Part shown: in pieces, positions 44,276-53,596 of the stretch
Position numbering within the stretch: the first letter of the stretch is position 1
Layout: the number at the start of each line of letters is the position of its first letter
Made by a program: the position numbers and the translations under genes
The notes under the pieces: generated by a model
Database searches by the model: none
What the model was told of the DNA's origin: nothing
The model's input: the letters and a program-made list of their open reading frames with translations, nothing else
Source of the DNA: Gnetum montanum
Lineage: Eukaryota; Streptophyta; Gnetopsida; Gnetales; Gnetaceae
Direction of reading: 5' to 3'
NCBI GenBank assembly: GCA_015680685.1
Contig: MNCI01029488.1
Span: 52,356 to 109,473, forward strand
DNA length: 57,118 nt

Positions 44276-44552
44276 TCAAAAGTCACCTCTCCATGCATAG
44301 GTCTTGACATGGACCAGACTAGCCTAGAAGAGGGTCATGTGGACCCTAAAACTAATCATCTTTCTTTAGTAGATGGGAAAATCAAACTTCCCAACAATCG
44401 ACAAGAATTTTAAAATTCCCATTAATTGATGAAATTTTTTTGAAAAAAAATTATTTTCTACCCATAATTGTTAATTTCAATTGAAAGTACGTTCAATTAT
44501 TTTTAAAAATTCAAATTGGCACCTTGGTAATAAGGAGGATAAAAACTTCATC

Positions 44553-44610
44553 ATTAAGCACACTTGTTCTAGAGTAGGATTGGGATGGGTGACCTTTTAG
44601 GAAGTCTTGA
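44553..44610 (+). other. 5S rRNA-like internal promoter fragment
   Basis: TTAAGCACACTTG and TAGAGTAGGATTGGGATGGG followed by TGACC and GGAAGTCTT align with the 3' half of plant 5S rRNA (TTAAGCGTGCTTG, GAGAGTAGTACTAGGATGGG, TGACC, GGAAGTCC). This covers the A and C boxes of the internal control region. The 5' half is not recognisable. Such 5S pieces are known in Cassandra TRIM LTRs and in 5S-derived SINEs. It lies about 350 bp before the E4 gag. Confidence 0.6.
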
Positions 44611-44957
44611 AAAACATGCAAGTTTTGTAAATTTAAAATGGCTATAACTTTTGAATCTGGAGTTTTTTTTCAACCAAACAAAAATTGATTCTAACCAATT
44701 TGAACCTTCCAAACTCAATGGAACTATTAGATTTAGCTTTTGGATTAGTGAAAATTAGCATTTTAATTCATTTTTAAGGTCCTAAAAATAATTAGGATTC
44801 ACTACTCAATAAGAAATCCATGATAGTTTCAACTTCTTCTGCAACTGACCAATAATTTTGAATCCCATAAAAAAGGCCATAAAAGCTAAGGATTACCAAC
44901 ACACCTGATTTCTTCAACTTACTGATGTCCAAAACCTAAAGAATAAATTGGAGAGAA

Positions 44958-46010
44958 ATGAAGGCCCAAGGCAATGACCAAATGAATGCCCTCAAAGATC
45001 AAATTAATGAGATTAGGGATGTTTAAGAAGAAATTTGTCACTTAAACTATGAGTTCGAGACAAAGATGCAAAATATGTTTGAAGAAATTAGAAAATTATC
45101 CTAGAGTTAAGAAAATAAATGATCAGACGTGGAAGGAGAGATGGATTTCTTTGTGGACTCCATCAAGCAATTAACCAACCATCTTATTCAAGCTTCAAAT
45201 CCTACCCATGGTCTACCTAGGAAATAACATCAAGATCAAAATCAACTTCCCCCTAGGGGTCCACACCAAAAGCAACCCTCACTTGCTAGTGGACAAGATA
45301 TCAAAATCCCTTTTGTAGGTTGTATAATTGAAACCGAAGGTGAGGGATATGGGAACTATCTTAATCCACCTAGAGAATTTTTGACACAAGTTCATGCTAA
45401 GAAAGTAAAACTAGATCATTATGATGAAGCCCTTGGATCTAGTGTTAAGATAAAGGATTGGATTGATGCAATGAAAAATTACTTCGATATGTTGAATTTG
45501 TCAAGCCATGAACATTTAGAATTTATCTCCTTGTATTTAAGAGGACTTGCAGCAACATGGTGGAATGGAGTGAGATCTCAAGGTTTGATTACAAATTGGT
45601 TTAATTTTTATAGAGATTTTGAATAGAAATTTGTACCCAATTCTTTCCTCAAAGAGTGTAAAATGAGATTTGATTTCTTAAGATTGGGAAGGTGACCCAT
45701 AGATGATTACTACTAGGAATTTTGTGGTCTTTCTCAGTATGTAAGTTATTGAGATGAGGGAGAATTAGCTTCAAAATTCATTGAAGGACTACATGCTCAA
45801 TTGTGTCCCCAAACATGAGCCCATAATCCTTAAACCATTGACAAAGCATATAGAATTGCTAAGGATTATGAGAAATCAACAAGCAGCTCTTTTACAAACT
45901 ACCTTTCCACAAGTAATGCTAAAGGAAACATCAACCAAAAGAGCTTAGTTAAGATCAAGATGTTTCGTTTGTGGTGAAGATCATTTCAAATGAGACTGTC
46001 CAAAATTTTG
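44958..46010 (+). pseudogene. E4 gag
   Basis: Starts at an ATG (MKAQGNDQMNALKDQI) with a coiled-coil-like N-terminus. The capsid block at 45381-45626 includes DWIDAMKNYFDMLNLS and GLAATWWNGVRSQG, typical of chromovirus gag (Wxxxxxxx...AxxWW). The zinc knuckle at 45961-45999 is CX2CX4HX4C (CFVCGEDHF...DC) with one stop inside. Several stops follow 45626. Confidence 0.82.
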
Positions 46011-46129
46011 AGCAAAAATATAAAGGACCAACCAAATCAGGAATAAAAAACCCAAACTAAATATGAATAAAGGAAAAACTCCAACCACCATAGCCATGAA
46101 GAAGATATCTACATAAACTAAATTAGGTT

Positions 46130-47277
46130 TGCATAAATTTCAATTTACTTTACTAATTTTTGAAGGTTCAATTAAAGGTAAACAAATTAAATTTTTGAAT
46201 GATAGTGGTGCTAGTGATAACTTTATTTCCCCAAAGTGAATTAATTTATTGAAATTAAGTTTACCTTCTAAGAAAATCATTAAGATAGAACTGGCAAATG
46301 GAACAACTGTAAGCAAGCATACCAAGTATGAAGAAATTAACTTTATCTTGAAAAACATGTCTTTCATTGATGAATTCTTTGAATTTGAACTAGGTGATGT
46401 TGATACAATTTTAGAAATGTATTTCCTACCAAAATTTGATATTTCTACCCACTTTGGAACTTGTATTTTAAAAGTCCCAACTACTAACGGAGTCAGGGTT
46501 CTAAGGGGGGTAGAAACAACAAAGAAAATTCATATGATAACTATTAATCAAGATAAAAGATTAGTCAAAAAAGATGCTATGATGGTGTTTGTCAAAGTAA
46601 CCCAACCTCAGAGATCTTCAGGTATTGAGATTCCAAAAGAACTTAAGGAATATAAAGATTCGATATTTGGTGAAACTAGAGAACCACCTCCTAAAAGAAC
46701 TGTCAAGCATGCTATTGATATTTTTCCTAGTACAAAACCTATTTCAAAAGCCCCTTATATATTTTCTACTTTTAAATTAAGAGAATTGAAAGTACAATTA
46801 GACCAATAATTGGAAGAAGGGAAAATTCAACCCAGGGTATCACCTTGGGGTGCACTAGTCTTATTTATTAAAAAGAAAGATGGTACGCTAAGATTATGCA
46901 TCAATTATAGAGCATTGAATAACATGATGATTAAAAATACTTATCCTTTGCCTAGGATCAATGACTTATTTGATCAACTTGTGGGCACATGTTATTTTTC
47001 CAAAATTGATTTAAAATTAGATTATCACCAAATAAGGATCAAGGAGAAACAGATTGAGAAAACTACTTTTAAAACTAGGTATGGGTTATATGAATTTTTT
47101 GTGATGCCATTTGGATTAACTAATGCACCTACAACATTCATGGCATTAATGAATAATATTTTTTGTGAATATCTTGATCAATTTGTTATAGTATTTATGA
47201 ATGATATACTTGTTTATTCTAAGTTAAGAGAAGAACATGTCAAACATTTGAAAAATTACAATGGAAATTCTTAAAGA
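46130..47277 (+). pseudogene. E4 protease and reverse transcriptase
   Basis: Protease carries LNDSGASDNFIS near 46192-46228 (DSGA kept). RT from 46810: [50 protein letters not shown] and [12 protein letters not shown]. The catalytic box is [14 protein letters not shown], so YxDD has become FMND and is inactive. A stop at 46807 and a frame change after 47270 break it. Confidence 0.88.
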
Positions 47278-47950
47278 GCATTAGCTAAAAGCTAAATTAA
47301 GTAAATGTGAACTCTTTAAGGAAGAAGTTTCATATTTGGATCATGTAGTTTCTAAGAAAGGATTGCAAGTAGATCCAACAAAAAATTAGTATGATCTAGG
47401 ACTAGCCTAAATTAAAAGATGTTACAGTGATTCATAGCTTCTTAGGTTTAGCTGATTTTTATCAATGTTTCATTAAATATTATTCTACCTTGCTAGCCCC
47501 ATTGACTAATCTTTTGCAGGAGAAATGTGTGTTCAAGTTTGATGAAAAATGTAGGGAAGCTTTTCTGAAATTAAAGATGCTACTTACAACAACACCGATT
47601 TTGAGAATTTTGGATGAAGAATTACCATTTGAAGTATCCATGGATGCTTCTAGAATAGGAATCGGTGCAATTATTTTAGAAGAAGATAAAGAAATATGTT
47701 ATGAATCTTGTAAATTACAAGAAGTCGAGATAAATTACTCAACCCATGATTTAGAATTACTAGCAATTGTGCATGCTTTGAAAGTTTGGAGATATTATCT
47801 TTGTAAAAAAAGGTTTGTACTAAAAATAGATCATAAAAGTTTAGAATATTTGCAAAGATAGCCTATTTTGAATACTCATCAAAGGTGATGAGTAGAATTA
47901 TTGGCTAAATATGATTTTGAAATCACATATATTCCTGGTAGGAAAAATAT
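47278..47950 (+). pseudogene. E4 RNase H
   Basis: HSFLGLADFYQCFIKYYS starts at 47430. FEVSMDASRIGIGAII holds the conserved Asp-Ala-Ser. NYSTHDLELLAIVHALKVWR holds the Glu. VLKIDHKSLEYL follows. One open frame covers 47427-47861. Confidence 0.85.
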
Positions 47951-49040
47951 GGTAATTGATGCTCTTAGTCAAATGTGGAATTTAATGATAGATGTGGTAA
48001 CAACCCCAATGGAAGAAGAAATCAAGGAACAAATAAAATAAGATCATTATTTTAAAAATATTTTAACCAATATTTCTTATGAGCCTTGATATCAAGTTAC
48101 CTCTAACAGTTTATTAATGAAATGACAAAGAGTGTGCATACTAGAAGGAAATTGGAGACTAAGGTCATTGTGTGAAGCACACAAAGTACCATACATAGGA
48201 AACCCAAGTTATATTAAGACCTATATGATAATTAACAAATCTTATTTTTACCCTAGAATGAAGAATGATGTGTCCTCATACATTAAAAATTGTCCAACAT
48301 GCCAAAGAATAAAAGCTGAATAGAGGAAACCTAGTGGATTATTACAACCTATGGAAGTTCCAACCTGGAAATGAGAAGATCTTACCATGGATTTCATTGT
48401 CAAATTGCCAATAACTAAAAAGGTAAATGACTCAATTTTCATGGTGGTTGATCATTTATCAAAGATGGCATATTTTATAGCTTTGAAATCTACAAACATA
48501 GCAGAAGAAGTAGCCCAAAAATTCATACATGAAATATTTCAATTGCATGGTTGTTTAAAATCTATCACCTCGGATAGAGATCCCAAGTTCATATCCAGAT
48601 TTTGGAAAAATTTCTTCAGAGAACTTGGAACCCAGTCGAAATTTAGCACAACTTATCACCTTGAGACTGATGGGCAAATTGAATGTGTGAATAGAATATT
48701 AGAAGATATACTATGAAGCTATGTTAGGAGTAGAAAAAAATGTGGGAGAATTATTTGCACTTGGTAGAATTTTCCTATAATAACAATTATCAAGGTTCCA
48801 TACATCAAACACCATTTGAAGTAGTGTATGCATGTAATTGTTGTACACCACTAACCTGGGTATATCCAACCTTAAGAACCGAATGGAAGGAAGAAGAAAT
48901 GAAAATAATGAAAAACATTATCATAAGAGTTAAACAAAATTTACAAGCTTCCCAAGATAAATATAAAGGATATGTAGATCAAAAATGACTTAAAAAAGAA
49001 TTACAAGTATGAGATCAAGTATTACTGAGAGTAAAACCTA
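47951..49040 (+). pseudogene. E4 integrase
   Basis: The zinc-binding part (KNDVSSYIKNCPTCQRIKAE, 48264-48323) is followed by MDFIVKLPITKKVNDSIFMV (48387 on) with the first catalytic Asp, then SDRDPKFISRFWKNF with the second, and ETDGQIECVNRILEDIL with the Glu. A frame change near 48720 leads to WENYLHLVEFSYNNNYQGSI. Confidence 0.87.
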
Positions 49041-49435
49041 CTAGAAGTTCTCTTAAAATAGGAAAATATACGAAATTGACACCTAGGTTTTGTGGACCTT
49101 TTGAAATTTCCAAAAGAATGGGCAAAGTAGCATATTGGTTGAATCTTTCAACAACCTTAAAAATTCATCTAGTTTTTCATGTGAGCTTACTAAAGAAATT
49201 TCATGAAAATGATATACCGTATGCATTGAATTGGAATATTTTTCCACTACGATCCAATGCCAGCTTTGAAGTTAGACCCATTACTATTAAGAAGAAACAA
49301 ACCAAGAAATTATGAAATAAAACTATTAGTAAAGTACTTGTTCAATGGTCAAATTATAATTAGTAGACTTGGGAAAATAGGGAGTTTATTTTAAATACTT
49401 ACCCCCAACTTTTTGAGCATCATAATGTTGAATGA
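49041..49435 (+). pseudogene. E4 integrase tail and chromodomain
   Basis: LTPRFCGPFEISKRMGKVAY and IHLVFHVSLLKKFHEND (49073-49215) are the GPY/F module. SKVLVQWSNYN, two stops, then TWENREFILNTYPQLF and a TGA at 49433-49435 form the chromodomain, which usually targets integration to heterochromatin marks. A short acidic Glu-rich frame after 49500 may be the original C-terminal tail. Confidence 0.8.
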
Positions 49436-49601
49436 TAAATTATATATATGGATGTAATAAATTATATTTTTATAATTTTTGATTTCTACTTGTATAGATG
49501 ATAATGAGAAAATAAAGGAACTGAAGTTGAGAAGCATAACAATGAAGTAGTAGCAGAGCAACTAGACATAGAGGAAGTGCTCAAGGATGAGCTAGATGTT
49601 T

Positions 49602-49610
49602 AAGGGGGGG
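49602..49610 (+). promoter_or_regulatory. E4 polypurine tract
   Basis: AAGGGGGGG lies five bases before the LTR start TGTAATGTACC. Confidence 0.75.
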
Positions 49611-49615
49611 TAGAT

Positions 49616-50125
49616 TGTAATGTACCATCCCTTATTAAGGGTGGAAAAAATTGTGAACAATGTAATTAACCTTCAAATGAAGGGGCACCTCATTATAATT
49701 AGTTACAATTATTCATGTATCCTTCGGGAAAGGGTTTGACCTATGCCATTAAGGGCTAGGATTAGAGGTCATGCCAGGCATGGAGTTGTGGAGCTGAGGA
49801 GAGGCAAGTAACAAGAGGTGGATGAAGTGGGACAAGAAGGGACTGATCACCCCTTTGGTAGAATATCCTAACCATGATGGTAGTGTCAGATTGCCTCTAA
49901 GGCTTAAGTGGCATGGGAAGATAACTTAGAGGGCATTACAATACTCTCTTCTATTAATAAAATTTTTTCATTTTTCTATTTGCATTCTTTAGTACCAATT
50001 ATTTATTTACCAATTAATTCATTTATTAAATATTTATAATTTTTCCATTATATCATCTAAGAAAATGATGAATGCAATAAATTAAGTAGGCATGTTATTA
50101 TGACATCTGAGAACAGGATGTCACA
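49616..50125 (+). repeat. E4 3' LTR
   Basis: A 510-bp sequence from TGTAATGTACCATCCC to CAGGATGTCACA has TG...CA ends, directly after the polypurine tract. It contains ATTAATAAA as a polyadenylation signal. No partner was found upstream, so the 5' LTR is lost, diverged or replaced. Confidence 0.7.
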
Positions 50126-50936
50126 CTAGGGATTATGGAAATGTGAAGAATTGGAATGGCCAAAGTGCATCACATTGGAATTTGGTGATCCCATGGGTGT
50201 AACATTCACACCCAAAGCTTACAAATCCAAAGGGGGATAATAGATTATGGGAGTTTCATGCTGCTAGGCACTAAGAATTTGCATTTTTACTAAGGAAGCA
50301 AGAGCTCTTGGATGCAAAAATAACAAGGGTAAGTGTGTATCCTTGACATGGTGCTAAGGTGTGGTTTTTATAGTGTTATGTCCATGATTTGTGCTACAAA
50401 TGGTTAACTGATTGGCTGAAAATTGGCTACTAAATTGCTAATTGATTGGCTACAATATTGCTACCAAATAGCTAAAAATTAGTTGCCATGTTTAGGGGAT
50501 TAGGTAAGATCTACCCCCATGCATCTAGGCTGTCTAGGCCCCTCCACACTATTTGACTCCCTCTCTCCTAGCTAGCTAACCCCCTCCACCCCCTACGTGC
50601 TATTTTTAGTAAGTACCCCATTTTGACCATTTTTTCTTCTTTTAATTGCTTTTCTTTTCCACTTGTTGGAATCTACTCTCACTTTTTGTTTTCATAGTCT
50701 ACCTCGAGTAGTCCTCATTAAAATAACCATGTCTCTCCCATGATCAACTATGTTGCTTTACAACTACAATGATGGTAGGTTCGATGAATAAGTCATGAGA
50801 TCCTATGACATCAAAGACCCTACCATCATGAAGTGTAGATGGTCTGTGAGGATTAGAGGGTGAAGTCTTGATTTCACACCTATAAATGAAGATCGTTATA
50901 ACTTCATTTGTGCTAAAATATAGGTAGGCATGTTAA
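50126..50936. other. E1b leader, right part
   Basis: This is noncoding. ATTGGCTAC/GCTAA words recur at 50385-50490. The block 50500-50640 (CCACCCCCTACGTGCTATTT, AGTAAGTA, TTGACCATTTTTTC) resembles 36580-36640 and 36925-36960. This suggests that the leader was continuous before E3 and E4 inserted. Confidence 0.5.
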
Positions 50937-52546
50937 TTCCATGAAGTGACGCTAAGGCTAAGAGGGATTTTGAACTCATATATAGGGGTGGAAAAGAATA
51001 CATCTCTTCCCCATATGATCAAATTCCTCTTATTGACATCTATGTTAGCATCTTAGCCTAACTAATTGCCATGCAAGAAGAAGATGACAAGCATAGCTCT
51101 GAGGAACAACAGGGAGAAGAGGATGAATTCAAGGTAGAATCTGAGCCTGAAGACATCTTTGGAGGATTGTTCCAACAAACATCCCCCAAGGTCACAGAGC
51201 CTTCCTCCAATGCTTTTGTTTTTTCTATGGGCATGGTGCCACCATCTTCCACTCCTTCCTACCCTACTATGGTGGACCCACACCTATTATAGCCACACAT
51301 CAAACTCAAGAAATGCCACAAACAACAAATCATAACACATCAATGCCATTTACAACATAGTCTTGATATATAAAACCATCGATAGTGGCTTTTACTATCG
51401 CAAATCTACTAACTACACACATGGGGCCCACTATGAGTCCCCAAGCAACACAAGGGTCACATACTCCTTTTATCCCATTTATGCCTCAAGTACTAGCACA
51501 TATGTCCTTTTATTTGTTTGGTTCATAAGTCATGACCATAATGCAATTCCTTCCCTTTGTCATGCAATCCATAGTAAGGCCACATGCCTCACAATAGATA
51601 CCACAATCATATGTGTAGGTCTCATAGTTACTGGGACCATTACAATGCCTGGACCAAGCTTTCTAGATGATCTAGGACTTGAAAGAGTTAAAGAGGCTTA
51701 AAGACTCTATGTCCCAAAGTGTAAGGATCATGAACTTCTACCAAGATGATCCTATCAATCCTATGGTCCCACCTTTAACACTTCTTCTTGGTGTCCTTGT
51801 TCCCTAGTTTACCAAATACAATGGAGAAGGTAACCCTAATGCTCACCTTATAACCTTTAGGATTGAGTGCTTGCTATTATAGCCATGGCCTCATACCATA
51901 ATGAGGATTTTTACTATGTCCTTAATTGGGAAAGTGCTTGATTGATACTAAGCATTATCTAGAGGAGCCATATCCTCCCTTGAGAAGACTTGATAGCTTA
52001 GTTCATTAACTACTTCAAGTATAACTTGAAGCCTAACACCATACTTGACCAACTCATGAAGGTCAAGCAAGGACACCTTGAGCCCATATAGAAGTTCATC
52101 TAGTGATGGAATGGACTCCTAATTAAATACCATAGCCCATAGCCAAAACTCACCTTTTGGCTATATTTAAGGAGGCAGTTAATGACTTGATCAAGTCTAA
52201 ACTATACTACCTTGACCCACAATCACTTAGCCAAGCATTCTCCCAAACCAAAAATATAGAAGATGCTATGGAGGGTAGTCATAATCCAATGTACATAACA
52301 TACAACAACCAACATACACAAAAATACAAGGAGAAAAGCAAACATAACAATATGACTGTGATAACTATAGAGGCCAAGACCACTAGCCAAGGGCCAAGGA
52401 ACAATCCACCCAAGGTCCCCACCAATAATAACTATGATAACCAACCTTCAGCCTCTAGGGCCACTACATCAACAACAACTAGACCCAATTTTGAAAGGAA
52501 GGTGATGAGTGGTGAGGTACCCCTACACTCAACCATACGAAACGAG
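50937..52546 (+). pseudogene. E1b gag remnant
   Basis: FELIYRGGKEYISSPYDQIP (near 50970-51030) aligns with HELFHRRGHEFIPSPYDIIP at the start of E2 gag. The middle is Pro/Thr/Ser-rich. VNDLIKSKLYYLDPQSLSQA (52178-52237) is the family capsid block. It stops near 52540 at the boundary of a minus-strand LTR. Frames change between 51292, 51363 and 52157. Confidence 0.8.
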
Positions 52547-53426
52547 TGTCGCACGTGCAATCTGGTTGAACTCCACAGATGGACTAGTTGTGGCACCTAG
52601 ATAGTTAGCCTTAGATCGCAGTTCACTATCTTCCCACCTGGACTAGTATTTATCATATGTCACATATGGTTTAGTCCAGAGTGAGGTGTATGATGTGTTC
52701 CTAATTCTATGCTACTCCTAAGACAATGGAAAATAATATTAACTAAACTAAGCTAGAAGGGAAAGGGTAAGAAAATCTAATTAGCCTAAGTGCGATGAGC
52801 AACCGATTCCTTGATCAACCGTACACATCTTGGACTTCGTGCACGACTACCACTAGGACTACCATATGTAGGCCCTAGGTACGCAACTGGGATTACCAAG
52901 TGTAGATCCTGAATACACCACTAGGATTACCAAGTGTAGATCCTGGCTACGCCACTGGGCTACCAAGTATTCACACTTAAATGCTCATAACCAAGTCATA
53001 CTCGTTCCGCTTCTAGGAGTTTAAGGGTGAGAGACTAATTGCGATGAGTAACCGATTCCTTAACTAGCCGTACACATTCGTAAATGCTCGTAATCAAGTC
53101 ATACTCACACCGCGCTATGAAAGCAATAAATAACATTAAATAAACAACAAATAAATAAATAACAAAGTGAATTCTGCAATGATGAAGTAATCTCGATCTT
53201 TATTGTCGGTCATGTGTGTGTCCAAGTACGTCACACTCGAATAAAGACATCGTACAATCACATTCACCACACTATGGGCAGACATGGAAAAAAACTAACT
53301 CTGGAGGGATCAAACTGACAGAGCTTTGCTACTTCTAACTAGGATTCGAAACAAGGGAGAGCTGCCTCTTATTTATAGATATGGTGGCAGACTGTGATAT
53401 CGCATACGTGATATCGCGTCCCATCA
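52547..53426 (-). repeat. E6 LTR-like sequence, minus orientation
   Basis: On the minus strand it starts TGATGGGACGCGATATCACG after a purine tract (GTGGGGGTA). It has a TATA box at 53377-53368, an AATAAA signal near 53200 and ends GTGCGACA, where E1b gag breaks off. Internal direct repeats of about 45 bp (GGATTACCAAGTGTAGATCC) lie at 52890-52965, and a second repeat pair (GCGATGAG..AACCGATTCCTT) lies at 52792 and 53041. It would be a 3' LTR of an element extending right. Confidence 0.55.
53368..53378 (-). promoter_or_regulatory. E6 LTR TATA box
   Basis: CTATAAATAAG on the minus strand, just downstream of GATATCACGTATGCGATATC. The same order is seen at 56868-56955. Confidence 0.55.
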
Positions 53427-53596
53427 TACCCCCACGACTGAATGAAAACTCATCCCCGAGTTACAAGGAGAACAAGTTCCATTGATTACACAGTGGATAG
53501 GTATGGGATTATTAACTGAAAAATAAATGAAATAACTCTGCAATGTGGGAAAGACACAACATAGAAAAATCCTACACTATTACAAAAATGAGGAAC

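Larger units (their letters stand above)
44958..50125 (+). mobile_element. E4, chromodomain Ty3/gypsy element (chromovirus), 5' LTR not found
   Basis: The order is gag, protease, RT, RNase H, integrase, chromodomain, polypurine tract and 3' LTR. The RT text ([21 protein letters not shown]) and the FHVSLLKK integrase tail point to the Tekay/Del-like chromoviruses. It is less decayed than E1 or E3, with a few frameshifts and about fifteen stops. Confidence 0.88.

Noticed and set aside
43889-44413. Several plus-strand frames of 60-120 codons
   Set aside because: They are low-complexity CTACC/CCACC sequence read in three frames; no start context and no domain.
44300-44957. Search for an E4 5' LTR matching 49616-50125
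   Set aside because: No similar TGTAATGTACC start, internal words or end was found by reading 43300-44957, so no LTR is annotated there.
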